DNA from: Colwellia sp. 1_MG-2023
GTDB lineage: Bacteria; Pseudomonadota; Gammaproteobacteria; Enterobacterales; Alteromonadaceae
Assembly: GCF_030546755.1 (NCBI RefSeq)
Contig: NZ_JAUOPE010000002.1
Location: 310,001-374,000 of the forward strand
Direction: 5' to 3'
Length of the DNA: 64,000 nucleotides
A program made the position numbers and the translations under genes. Under the pieces are notes generated by a model, which was given only the letters and a program-made list of their open reading frames with translations, had not been told where the DNA came from and ran no database searches. Below are positions 9,388 through 18,183 of the stretch, one piece after another; positions within the stretch are counted from its first letter, which is position 1; each line of letters begins with the position of its first letter.

Positions 9388-9892
9388 CTAAAAAAGGATG
9401 AAAAATCAACCAGCAGATCTTACAAGATCAAACAGTAAAACCTTACAACGCCATTAAACTCTAATTAACGAACAATGAACAACATTCTCCAAAAGCCCTA
9501 TTAAACAAGAGGTTAATAAGTTTTATCTTGGTATTTTAACAATCAAGCTTCCACTCAATAACGAACAATATAACTTGTTAAAACAATAAAGAATAAGATA
9601 GAAAATGTGACATTAATTAGCTTAGTTCTAGTATGCTCAAATGAAAGATCAGAAAGAAATTAAAGACAGCCGTATAAATTTATCACTTCCTTTTTTGACT
9701 ATTTACCTAACGCTTAAATAGCTAACTTTTGAAACTTAGGGTGTTGATATTCTTGAGCAGAGTTAACAGTGGCATTGATTCAATATGTTCAGATACCTAG
9801 TGAACTACAGCGACTTTTAGGGGACTTAGTATTTCCTATCTTTGCAACTAATTTTCAACCCTCATCGCTAAAATTAGCATTTATCACTTGAA
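9388..9892. other. non-coding stretch with no recognisable gene
   Basis: About 500 bp of AT-rich DNA. I see no ORF with a usable ribosome binding site, no tRNA-like cloverleaf and no strong hairpin. One plus-strand frame through about 9765-9890 stays open but has no start codon and resembles no family I know. The stretch may hold decayed sequence. Confidence 0.5.
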
Positions 9893-9902
9893 ATACAAAT
9901 GA

Positions 9903-9917
9903 AAATGATTATCATTT
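9903..9917 (+). promoter_or_regulatory. Fur box upstream of the 144-residue TPR-like gene
   Basis: The perfect 15-bp palindrome AAATGATTATCATTT matches the core of the Fur consensus GATAATGATTATCATTATC and lies 36 bp before the chosen ATG. This implies iron-dependent repression of the downstream gene. Confidence 0.8.
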
Positions 9918-9952
9918 GGATTATGGTATATTAATTTATAAAAGGATTGATG

Positions 9953-10387
9953 ATGGAAAACGTACAATGGCAGTCACTCTTAACCCAAGGCAATAATTGC
10001 TTTAATGAAAACCAATGGCAAAAAGCTGAATATTTTTATTCAGAAGCTTATGATTTATTAGCTTTTGGTTATAGGAACAACCCGTTATGTATAGAAACTA
10101 TGATGGCATGGATCTGTAGTTGTCATAATTTATCTTCCCTGTATGAAAAAACCAATAAGTTAACGTTATCTTTAAAGTTCTTAACCGTGCCACACGATTA
10201 TTTAAAGAAGGTGAGTGAGTCTGAAAAAGCAGACTCAGACATTAAACTTCTGGCTTTAAAAGGGCTTTCATTAACACTCCCTCCTATACTTGAGTTCAGC
10301 AAAAGCCACCCAATTTGTGATGATTGTATTGAAGAGTTAGCAAACTTAAAAAATGTCATCAGCTTTGCAAAACGTAAAATGCACTAA
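9953..10387 (+). CDS. small all-helical TPR-like protein, iron-regulated, function unknown
   Basis: A 144-residue soluble protein with no signal peptide. It starts with amphipathic helices of tetratricopeptide character: WQSLLTQGNNCFNENQWQKA, then AEYFYSEAYDLL, is a typical TPR helix A/B pair with the expected small and aromatic positions. It carries a CxDC-type pair near the end (PICDDCIEEL) and a Cys in WICSCHNLS. I recall similar small proteins in Vibrionales and Alteromonadales with no assigned function. ATG 9953 was chosen because AAAGGA ends 6 nt before it; TTG 9947 and ATG 9950 are too close to that site. The Fur box upstream suggests a role under iron limitation, which is inference. 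Confidence 0.75.
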   Translation: MENVQWQSLLTQGNNCFNENQWQKAEYFYSEAYDLLAFGYRNNPLCIETMMAWICSCHNLSSLYEKTNKLTLSLKFLTVPHDYLKKVSESEKADSDIKLLALKGLSLTLPPILEFSKSHPICDDCIEELANLKNVISFAKRKMH

Positions 10388-10618
10388 GCATAACCAATTG
10401 ATAATCTGTTAGTTTTATTCACACTTATAGGTAACGATACAATTTGACTCGTGAATTCATGAGGGAAATATTGATTTATTATATTTAATTAACAAGCTCA
10501 AGGAGCTATAAGAATACATATTCAACACTATTTACACATAAATGTGCTGAATTAATTCTTCTGCATTTCTGTTAATAAGAAGATTAATGACTATTTAAGT
10601 GAATGAGTGTATTAATTG

Positions 10619-10680
10619 AACCGCTTATTTACTAAATATAAAACAAGCGGTAACTAAAATTGGTGAATTGACACATAAGC
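10619..10680 (-). repeat. partial copy of the rnpB 3' end and terminator
   Basis: Positions 10645-10680 match 19628-19663 in 34 of 36 bases in the same orientation. The matched part covers the last ~19 nt of RNase P RNA, the short spacer after it, and the first arm of its terminator stem as read on the minus strand. Here the remainder forms a shorter 7-bp hairpin (10620-10626 / 10645-10651). The rest of rnpB is absent. The copy begins 16 bp past the PhoX-like stop and may terminate that transcript. The gap 10388-10618 holds nothing else I can identify apart from weak palindromes. Confidence 0.75.
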
Positions 10681-10695
10681 TAACTTTTATAAAAA

Positions 10696-12054
10696 CTAAC
10701 TATCTGTTTTGATTATTTTATGCCAAGGGCCTCGTATTGCTAGTGTTTTTGTGGGTGAATACACGTTAACAAATAAGGTATTTCCATCAGGAGAAAAACA
10801 GGCGCCTGCTGGCTCAGTTTGAGTGCGTAATCTAGCAAAGTTGTATAATTCGCCATTAGGGGTAACACCTCTTAGGTGATTATCAACAGTGTCTGTATAG
10901 GCATCTTCACATACTAATAAATGCCCTTGTGGTGTTACAGTTAGGTTATCACCAAAATTAAACAGAGAGTCATCTTCACTTTCTAAAAACAATTGAATAC
11001 GACCGCTTTGATTATCTGTTGCATTCGGCTGATAACGAAAAATTTGTCCGAATTTTTTATTTCCGCCGTTAGTACAACAGAAGTACAATTCACCATCAGC
11101 CCAATGTATTCCTTCACCACGAGCAAACAATGCTGCACCTTTGTCAAAACCTTGAATGCGAAGATCATCATTTGGACTTTCTGGATCAGTAATATCAATC
11201 CATTTTGCATCAAGCCAGTTAAATAACTTAGCATTAGTATTCACCCAGTTGCGACTATCAAACTTGGGTTGCTCTTTAATTACCAGCGCTTGTAGCTGAC
11301 CACCTTCAGCAAGTTTTCCATAAGTATTAGGAATAAAGCGATAAAATAACCCATCACCTTTGTCTTCGGTGAGATAAATAATGCCTGTTTTAGGATCAAC
11401 CGCTGCCGCTTCGTGATTAAAACGTCCCATCGCTTTTAAAGGTTTGGCTGTAACCAAGCCTGTTGCATTGGCCGGCACTTCAAAAATATAACCGTGATCT
11501 TTGCTAATTTCGCTGTCTGCTTTTGCAAGCGTTTCTTCACAAGTTAACCAAGTTCCCCAAGGCGTAACGCCTCCTGAACAATTTCGGATTGTGCCAGTAA
11601 GAGTAATAAATTCACGTTCAACCTTTTGAAGTTTGGTATTATAAATAACATTGCTGGTGCCGCCGGGTAATGCAACTCCATTAGCAAAAGTATCATAGGC
11701 TTTTGCTGTTTTATGCTGCTGAATTGATTTAGGTTGTTTAGCTAAATGTTCTGGCTTAAGTTCATGGTTACGAACAAGCACAACACGACTCTCATCAAGT
11801 GGAAAGCACCCCATACCATCAGCCCTATCAGGTACAGCCATACCATCACTCATCAGTTGATTGAATTCTGAGATAATTTTGTAGCTAAATCCTTCTGGCA
11901 AGTCTAATAACCCCTTTGGGTCTTCAATAAGTTTTCCATAACCTTTACTTAGTTTTGTGAAATGCTTGTTTGATTTTGAACCTAAGCTACAGCCGGTTAA
12001 ACCAGTAAAGGCAAGTGCCGTTAACCCTAAGGTAAAATCTCGTCTTGTTACCAT
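10696..12054 (-). CDS. PhoX-family (DUF839) phosphatase-like Tat lipoprotein
   Basis: Likely an extracytoplasmic Ca/Fe-dependent phosphatase of the PhoX superfamily that releases phosphate from organic esters. The N-terminus has both a Tat motif (TRRDFTLGL) and a lipobox (LTGC, Cys22), so it should be exported folded and lipid-anchored; Ser at +2 points to the outer membrane. Family motifs are VRNHE, NCSGGVTPWGTWLTCEE, GRFNHEAAAVDP, TEDKGDGLFYRF and NFGDNLTVTPQGHLLVCED. At 452 residues it is shorter than classical PhoX (about 600) but within the DUF839 group. It is last in line after the TonB-dependent receptor and phytase genes, which suggests a shared role in phosphorus acquisition. A weak hairpin precedes it, so it may have its own promoter. 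Confidence 0.82.
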   Translation of the reverse strand: MVTRRDFTLGLTALAFTGLTGCSLGSKSNKHFTKLSKGYGKLIEDPKGLLDLPEGFSYKIISEFNQLMSDGMAVPDRADGMGCFPLDESRVVLVRNHELKPEHLAKQPKSIQQHKTAKAYDTFANGVALPGGTSNVIYNTKLQKVEREFITLTGTIRNCSGGVTPWGTWLTCEETLAKADSEISKDHGYIFEVPANATGLVTAKPLKAMGRFNHEAAAVDPKTGIIYLTEDKGDGLFYRFIPNTYGKLAEGGQLQALVIKEQPKFDSRNWVNTNAKLFNWLDAKWIDITDPESPNDDLRIQGFDKGAALFARGEGIHWADGELYFCCTNGGNKKFGQIFRYQPNATDNQSGRIQLFLESEDDSLFNFGDNLTVTPQGHLLVCEDAYTDTVDNHLRGVTPNGELYNFARLRTQTEPAGACFSPDGNTLFVNVYSPTKTLAIRGPWHKIIKTDS

Positions 12055-12102
12055 TGTTTATTCTCTCATTTAACTCGATGAGTTTTGAAAATACTTGCAG
12101 AA

Positions 12103-12129
12103 AAAGCAGCTAACTATATTAACTGCTTT
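12103..12129 (-). terminator. weak hairpin between phytase and PhoX-like genes
   Basis: A 7-bp stem (AAAGCAG/CTGCTTT) with a 13-nt loop, followed on the minus strand by TTC. It could be a partial terminator that lowers readthrough from phytase into the PhoX-like gene. Confidence 0.35.
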
Positions 12130-12163
12130 CACATTATTAGCTACAGTTGCTTAATAGCATTAT

Positions 12164-14056
12164 TTATATCGATGGCACTCTTTTAGCAATCCATTCCCTT
12201 AGTAGACTACCACTGACCAATTTAAAATTTTGTGCTGCTTGAGGCATAACATTGTGCCCATCTTGCACTACCAATAATCCGTTCGGTAATTCTGCCCCTA
12301 AAAATTGACTAGTAACGGCTAAACCGTCGGTTTCAGATGCACCGTCAATCATCTCTGGCCAGTTAGCACCAACTTCAAAAACTCCTAGATATTTATATTG
12401 ATTATCAATGGCATAAACAGAATATCGGTTATTGCCTTGGCTTGAGACCACCAAATAATGCTTATCCAAATATTGATATAAGCTCATACCTTCAATATCT
12501 GCAGCAATTTCATTGTGTAAGCCGGCAATGAATTTATCTGGTGTATTGTTATCAATGTGTTTTAGCCATACCCCTTTAGCTTCTTCACCGTAGAATAGTC
12601 GTTGGGTTTCATCATCACTAACACACCCTTCAGGTTGACTAGCAACTGTCCATTCAAGCGTTTTTTCTGCGGTAACTGTGTCACCATTGAACTGAAAATC
12701 GTAACGTTGAAAACGGCCATCAGTATCATTTATCCATGCTGTAATTTGACGTTGATGCTTACTTAAACAAAAACCATAAGGGTCTGTTAAATCTGTTTTT
12801 ATATTCGTAAGGTGTGTCGGTAAGCCGGTTATTTTATCAATAGCAAATACACTGATACTTTTAGAAGTACGATTGCTCGCTGCGGCAATATCAAAACTTT
12901 TGCCATTGACCATAACATCATATCGAATATCGATGTTGTTAATACGACCTACAGGTAAGCTTGTCACTAATTTGCCTGATAAGTCATACACATTTAGACC
13001 ATATTTTTTATCTGTTGTGTATACCAAACTCGCTTCAGGTGTTTGTTTGTTTACCCATATTTCAGGATCATCTGCTGCATCGCCAAAACTTAACACTGAC
13101 TCAGTTTGGCCATAAGGCAATAAACTTTCTACTGGCTCTGCTTGAGGAAAATCGGTATTACCTACTTGCTCAATTTGAACACTCAAAATTCTTTTGCTGT
13201 TGTCATCATAAAGGTTCGTGACAAGCGTATCGCCCATACGAGTAACTTGAACTGTTTTAGGTGCGACATTTTTTGGTAGTTTTTCTTGCGTTAATTGCTT
13301 GTTTGCTTGATCCCATAACCACACAACATTTTTATCTGGAGAAACAATGGCAACATCACCTTGTTCAGTGGTATCTACATATTCAACTTCTAATCCTTTT
13401 TCCAATTGAATAAGCTCGCGAGTACGCTCATGCTCTGGGTTGCTAGAGTATCGCCAGATACCAATATTTTCTTCGACGATATAAAGTGATTCAGCGTTTT
13501 CGCTAACCGCACAAGATTTCACATTTGGTCCAACGGGAAAACGTGTTATTTCAGTTAATTGCCAAACCTGATTTATTGCTTGATACACGTTGTAGTGGAC
13601 AACCTGACCTAAAACATCAACCGTGAATATGTCAATGCCATGTGACGCAGCACTTAAACATAAAGCATCAATCGCACTATTTTTGGGCTTAAATCGCTGC
13701 TTAATATCAAGCTGTTGCTGCTTATGATCAATTTCAATAAATAACAATTCTCCGGTATTCGTGTCTAAAGTAGTGACCACACCTTTATTTAGCGCATTGG
13801 GCAATTGACGGTAATCTAAATGTTCAGCGGGTTGTTGTATCTGTGCAACAACCGCCAAATCTTCATTCAATAGCTTAATACCTTGGGATTCGCTCACAGC
13901 AATTTGCTGACGATTACCCTCAACAGCATTAGGCACTAATTGTAAAAATTCGATATCTATTGGTGTCGCGACTTGTTTAACATTGGCATTACTAAAAAAT
14001 GGCGATATAAGGACTAGAAAATTCACTAGCCAAATTGCCTTAAAATTCATATTCAT
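12164..14056 (-). CDS. dual-domain beta-propeller 3-phytase
   Basis: Hydrolyses phytate (inositol hexakisphosphate) in a calcium-dependent way outside the cytoplasm. The C-terminal half (from about residue 325) carries the beta-propeller phytase signatures: DDPEIWVNK, TTDKKYGLNVYDLSG, PVGRINNIDIRYD, AADIEGMSLYQY and ASETDGLAV. The N-terminal half (about 40-320) looks like a second, diverged propeller with the same blade rhythm but without these Ca/phosphate residues, as in known dual-domain phytases of aquatic bacteria. A signal peptide (FKAIWLVNFLVLISPFFSNA) is clear. I chose ATG 14056 (MNMNF), about 9 nt after AAGAGA; the frame also opens at ATG 14077 without a ribosome binding site. It follows the TonB-dependent receptor. 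Confidence 0.9.
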   Translation of the reverse strand: MNMNFKAIWLVNFLVLISPFFSNANVKQVATPIDIEFLQLVPNAVEGNRQQIAVSESQGIKLLNEDLAVVAQIQQPAEHLDYRQLPNALNKGVVTTLDTNTGELLFIEIDHKQQQLDIKQRFKPKNSAIDALCLSAASHGIDIFTVDVLGQVVHYNVYQAINQVWQLTEITRFPVGPNVKSCAVSENAESLYIVEENIGIWRYSSNPEHERTRELIQLEKGLEVEYVDTTEQGDVAIVSPDKNVVWLWDQANKQLTQEKLPKNVAPKTVQVTRMGDTLVTNLYDDNSKRILSVQIEQVGNTDFPQAEPVESLLPYGQTESVLSFGDAADDPEIWVNKQTPEASLVYTTDKKYGLNVYDLSGKLVTSLPVGRINNIDIRYDVMVNGKSFDIAAASNRTSKSISVFAIDKITGLPTHLTNIKTDLTDPYGFCLSKHQRQITAWINDTDGRFQRYDFQFNGDTVTAEKTLEWTVASQPEGCVSDDETQRLFYGEEAKGVWLKHIDNNTPDKFIAGLHNEIAADIEGMSLYQYLDKHYLVVSSQGNNRYSVYAIDNQYKYLGVFEVGANWPEMIDGASETDGLAVTSQFLGAELPNGLLVVQDGHNVMPQAAQNFKLVSGSLLREWIAKRVPSI

Positions 14057-14082
14057 TACGTTATTTCTCTTACTCATTCAAC

Positions 14083-14111
14083 AGCAAGGCAAACATAACA
14101 TTTGCCTTGCT
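14083..14111 (-). promoter_or_regulatory. intercistronic hairpin between receptor and phytase genes
   Basis: A perfect 11-bp inverted repeat (AGCAAGGCAAA/TTTGCCTTGCT) with a 7-nt loop fills the 67-bp gap. No T-run follows on either strand, so a processing or 3'-stabilising hairpin that uncouples receptor from phytase levels is likelier than a terminator. Confidence 0.6.
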
Positions 14112-14123
14112 AGCCATTACTTA

Positions 14124-16922
14124 TTACAACGAGTTAATGGTAAAACCTAACTCAAACGACGCGCCATATTCTTCATATTGATAGTTGTATGCCCTATCGC
14201 CATGGTAAATATATAAAGGTTCGTCGGTTATATTGACGGCGTTAAAATACACTTGCATGGTGTCGCTAAAGTAATATTTAGCTGTGAAGTCGACTTGAGT
14301 ATGGGTGTCTTCATAAACAGATGAATCATTGTCGACAAACTGGAAGCTTTCACTTTTGTATGAAGTACTTAAGCGGGCGCTGAATTTATTGTTTTCATAC
14401 CCCAACATTAAGTTTGCTAATGTGTCAGCTTGATTTGGTAAATCATCATCAGTATCAACAAAGGTACCGTTTGCACTAATAAATAATCCAAAGTCAAAGT
14501 TTTTTGTCCACGCTAACTCAAGGCCAGTTAATGACGCACCTCCACCATTGATTGGTTGAAAGACCTCTTCATAACCGTCCCACTGACCATTATTTTGCAC
14601 TTCAGCAAGCACAACATAATTACTGATATCTTTATAAAATAGGCCCGCAGACATAACGCCAATATTACCTGGGTAATATTCAATTGAAAAATCAATATTG
14701 TTTGACTCAAAAGCTTCTAAGTTTGGGTTACCTACTTCAGCTTTTCGTTCAGTTTCAATTACACCATCATCTTCAGTCACTTCACTTTCAATTAATTGAT
14801 ATGCAGCTGAATCGCCAAAGGTTGGTCGCGCAATAGTTTGTGTAAAAGCAAAACGAGCAAGCAGCTTTTCTGACGCTTGATATTTAACATTTAAGCTTGG
14901 TAGCAAGTGAGCATAATCTTTGCTGACATGCCATGGCGAAATATTAACGCTTTCATCATCATTAACACCATCTTCGATTAGCTCAACACGATTTCCGGTA
15001 GTTTCAAAACTGGTATCTTCATAACGAAGACCTGTGATAACTCGCCACTTGTCAATATCAAGCGTAATCATTGCGTAAGCAGCAGTAACATCTTCTTCAC
15101 TAAAATAAGAGCCCGCGTTTGAATCGATCATGGTATCAAGTTCGTTGATTTCAAACTGACTCCTATTACTATTAACATAACTCGACAGCCCGCTTTGGCT
15201 AAGACTAGGACCAAAATTTCCTAGTTCATAGCGAGGAGAAGCGGTTTCAAAATTCGCCGCGGTTACCTCGTCAAAGCCACCGTCGTAAATAGTTACATCG
15301 ACGTTATTCGATTTTTCACGTGACTGATGCTTGAAACCAAACTTGAAAACACCGTTGTTGTTATTCCAAACAAAATCACGACTTAGATCGAGCTTGACGC
15401 TAATTTCTTCATCTTCAGCACGGTTATTTTCATAAGCTATCTCATCAATTTCAAAATTAGTGAGATCATGGGCTGCAGCACTTTGAGTTAAACGTGGCAC
15501 ATTGCCTGTTGATTGATAACCAAGAAGCAAATCTTCGCCAGCAAAAGCCACATCAATACGGTTTGGCTCATCTTCCTTTGACTTTGAAAAACCAGCATCG
15601 TATTCAACTAACCATTGATTAAGTTGGTTTGAACCACCTAATACAATTGATAAAATTTCTTGTTTTTCGTAACGATCTTTCGTACCTCGTTCCATTTCAG
15701 CGTCAATAAATTGTGCGCTACTTTGAGTATAAGAGTTAGAATCTAAGGCACCATCAGATAATTTATATTGGTTACTGGTTCTAAACTCATCATCTGAAAA
15801 ATGACTATACAAGGTTCGTAAGTAATATTTATCGGTTAAAGAGGTGTGCAAATCAAAGTTTAAGGCAACTCCTAGACGTTCACGAGTAATAGCATAATGG
15901 CGTTGCTCAATTTCTTCAGCGCCAAAAGTTTCAACATCTTCTCCTGTTACTGCATCTTCGTATTCAAATTCAGCCCAGCCGCCACCTGTTTCAATATTGT
16001 GAGAGCCAAACTCGCGTTCAAACCATGAAATAGCACTAGCTACACCAAGTTGTGAGCCACCAGAGAGTTGAAAAACATCAGTGAAACTACCTGATAATTT
16101 AGGGCTGCTTTCTTCCATCAATTCATTGTAAGAGCCTTGAATTGTTGCGCTATAGCTTTGCTCTTGCTTATCAAAAGCACTTAAGCTTTTAACTTCAACA
16201 GAGCCACCCACTGCATTAGCATCCATATCAGGTGTAACCGTTTTACTCACTTCTAAACTTTGAATCAGCTCAGACGGAATAACATCCATGGCAACACTTC
16301 GAACCCCTGATTCTGGCGAAGGCACATTAACCCCATTGATGGTGACGTTATTTAAATTGGGGTCGATACCACGAATAGCAACAAAACGCCCTTCACCTTG
16401 ATCACGTTGAATTGACATACCCGGTAGGCGTTGCAACGCTTCTGCTGCATTTTGATCAGGCGACTGTCCTATTATGTCTGCACTAACCACTGACATTAAA
16501 TTGTCGGCATTACGCTGACGGTTAATTGAACCTGCTTGGCCTGCACGTTGACCATATACGATAACATTTTCGATACTACGAATGTCAGAACCTATAACAA
16601 AGCTTTGCTGAATCTCGCCATCAGTACCAACAGTAATACTTTTAGTTACTTTTTCAGCGCCTAAATAGTTTATTTCTAACGTATATGTCCCTTGAGGCAC
16701 ATTACTGAAACGGAAAGAACCGTCTCGAGCAGTGATCGTTGTAATGTCTAATTCTATCAAGCGCACTTTCGCACCTTCAAAATATACCGAATTTGACGCG
16801 TCAGTTACACGGCCAGAAAAATTAGATTCAGCCGCTAGCACTGTAGTGTTGAATAGAGCAGCACCACAAGTTATCGCTAGTGCAGAGTATTTAAACTGCT
16901 TCCACGGAGTTAATTTGGTCAT
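14124..16922 (-). CDS. TonB-dependent receptor, probably for phytate-derived substrate
   Basis: Outer-membrane active transporter. The 932-residue protein has a signal peptide ending around VLAAES. It then has a carboxypeptidase-regulatory-like beta-sandwich (about 33-110), a plug domain (VVSADIIGQSPDQNAAEALQ, followed by the LPGMSIQRDQGEGRFVAIRG region) and a C-terminal beta-barrel. This is the Caulobacter/Xanthomonas-type TonB receptor subclass. Its position as first gene of the run receptor, phytase, PhoX-like protein suggests it binds or imports phytate or a product of it; the specificity is inferred from context only. TonB/ExbBD are not in the window. It is divergent from the GGDEF-AraC pair across a 337-bp gap. 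Confidence 0.88.
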   Translation of the reverse strand: MTKLTPWKQFKYSALAITCGAALFNTTVLAAESNFSGRVTDASNSVYFEGAKVRLIELDITTITARDGSFRFSNVPQGTYTLEINYLGAEKVTKSITVGTDGEIQQSFVIGSDIRSIENVIVYGQRAGQAGSINRQRNADNLMSVVSADIIGQSPDQNAAEALQRLPGMSIQRDQGEGRFVAIRGIDPNLNNVTINGVNVPSPESGVRSVAMDVIPSELIQSLEVSKTVTPDMDANAVGGSVEVKSLSAFDKQEQSYSATIQGSYNELMEESSPKLSGSFTDVFQLSGGSQLGVASAISWFEREFGSHNIETGGGWAEFEYEDAVTGEDVETFGAEEIEQRHYAITRERLGVALNFDLHTSLTDKYYLRTLYSHFSDDEFRTSNQYKLSDGALDSNSYTQSSAQFIDAEMERGTKDRYEKQEILSIVLGGSNQLNQWLVEYDAGFSKSKEDEPNRIDVAFAGEDLLLGYQSTGNVPRLTQSAAAHDLTNFEIDEIAYENNRAEDEEISVKLDLSRDFVWNNNNGVFKFGFKHQSREKSNNVDVTIYDGGFDEVTAANFETASPRYELGNFGPSLSQSGLSSYVNSNRSQFEINELDTMIDSNAGSYFSEEDVTAAYAMITLDIDKWRVITGLRYEDTSFETTGNRVELIEDGVNDDESVNISPWHVSKDYAHLLPSLNVKYQASEKLLARFAFTQTIARPTFGDSAAYQLIESEVTEDDGVIETERKAEVGNPNLEAFESNNIDFSIEYYPGNIGVMSAGLFYKDISNYVVLAEVQNNGQWDGYEEVFQPINGGGASLTGLELAWTKNFDFGLFISANGTFVDTDDDLPNQADTLANLMLGYENNKFSARLSTSYKSESFQFVDNDSSVYEDTHTQVDFTAKYYFSDTMQVYFNAVNITDEPLYIYHGDRAYNYQYEEYGASFELGFTINSL

Positions 16923-17259
16923 TCTCGTATCTCATCATTTTGTAGTTGACGACAATTTTTATTGTCGCGGGTTTAAGAAACGTGAAGACGCTAACCAATA
17001 AAAATGACAGTAATATTTCACTCACTTCACCAACGGGCGAATTTGAATCAAATATCACTCAAATATCATTATTTTTAAGATGAATGAGCTAATTCAACCT
17101 TGCATTTTCTCACGGTTATTCAAGGAGTATTGCTGAATATATTTAACTTTATCGCTTTGCTGTAAAAAAGTTGTAACTCTTGTGAGCTAATATGACCCTT
17201 CCGCTGAGCCCTACATATTTTTATGCTAATCAGCACTAATTACTTGAATAGTTATTTTT
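16923..17259. promoter_or_regulatory. divergent promoter region of receptor and GGDEF-AraC operons
   Basis: Contains an 18-bp perfect inverted repeat (CGACAAT-N4-ATTGTCG, 16950-16967) 28-45 bp upstream of the receptor ATG, which could be an operator or a 5'UTR hairpin. A single PhoB-like half-site (CTGTCAT on the minus strand, 17004-17010) has no convincing partner at 11-bp spacing. The TATTT-rich remainder shows no ORF. The AraC-family regulator encoded on the right is a candidate to bind here. Confidence 0.45.
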
Positions 17260-18183
17260 ATGAACTTTGCTTTTCTACCTTTTCACAAAACTCTTATTAA
17301 TAGTTTATTGATGACTATTGCCATCGTTTGCTTGGGTGCATATTCCTTTGGCCAATTAAAGCAGACCAGTGAAATCGATTTTATTGATATAGCTGGCGAA
17401 GGGGGCATTACATTAATGACACTGATATGGATATTTTTCACACTGGTTAGCCGCCCATCGGGTCGGGTGACAAATTTATTATTTATCGGTTTGTTATTTA
17501 CCCATGTGTCGGTATTACTCGACTTTCTCGATGAGTTTTTCATTTATCCCGACGATCACTGGCTAACCGCCATTGAAGCACTACCTGCTCCATTAGGTAT
17601 GGTATTAATGAGTATCGCTTTATATCAATGGCACCAAGAGCAAACAGCTATTAATCATCAACTTAGCCGAACAGAGCGCTTTTATCGAGAACATAGTTTG
17701 GTTGATTTTACTACGGGCTTATACAGTGCCGAATACATGAAACAGCAAATAAAGCTTGAAATTAATCAGGCAAAGAAACAACAAACATCATTCTCGTTAA
17801 TGATGTTCGATCTTCGCCATTTCGCTCAATTTAATCATGATTATGGTTATCAACATGGTGATTTAATGCTCAGAGAAGTCGCGCAATTAATTCAAATGAA
17901 TATTCGTGATGGTGATATTGCCTGTCGATATGCTAGTGATCGTTTTATTGTATTAATGCCCAATACCCTAGAAGTGACAACCAAGGAAATTGAACAGCAA
18001 ACAAAACGTGCCATTGAACACCTCGCTTTTAAACATGGCCAAACAAGTGAGGCAATTTACCCTAAAGTGATCACCTGTAATCATCAGTATCGAGGCTGGC
18101 ACAGTTACGAGGAAGTGTTGTATGACATCAATAATCATTTAAGCGCTGCAAAGCAATTAGCTAAAAAACCGTACAGTGCCTAA
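17260..18183 (+). CDS. membrane protein with degenerate GGDEF domain
   Basis: A 307-residue protein with four predicted hydrophobic segments in residues 12-130 followed by a GGDEF-like domain (about 140-300). Domain landmarks persist: DFTTGLYSAEYM for DxLTGLxNR, and FSLMMFDLRHFAQFN for the metal-binding Asp region. The active-site motif itself is ASDRF at 17932-17946 instead of GGDEF, which removes the Gly pair and the catalytic Glu. It is therefore probably inactive as a diguanylate cyclase and may act as a sensor or binding partner. Its stop overlaps the start of the AraC-family gene (TAATG), so the two are translated together. Confidence 0.8.
   Translation: MNFAFLPFHKTLINSLLMTIAIVCLGAYSFGQLKQTSEIDFIDIAGEGGITLMTLIWIFFTLVSRPSGRVTNLLFIGLLFTHVSVLLDFLDEFFIYPDDHWLTAIEALPAPLGMVLMSIALYQWHQEQTAINHQLSRTERFYREHSLVDFTTGLYSAEYMKQQIKLEINQAKKQQTSFSLMMFDLRHFAQFNHDYGYQHGDLMLREVAQLIQMNIRDGDIACRYASDRFIVLMPNTLEVTTKEIEQQTKRAIEHLAFKHGQTSEAIYPKVITCNHQYRGWHSYEEVLYDINNHLSAAKQLAKKPYSA

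Noticed and set aside
9765-9890. Open plus-strand frame that could be a transposase or enzyme remnant
   Set aside because: No start codon with a ribosome binding site, no recognisable motif and too short to assign; kept only as part of a non-coding stretch.
17004-17010. Pho box for the receptor-phytase genes
   Set aside because: Only one CTGTCAT half-site is good; neighbours at 11-bp spacing do not match, unlike the clear tandem box at 35.5 kb.
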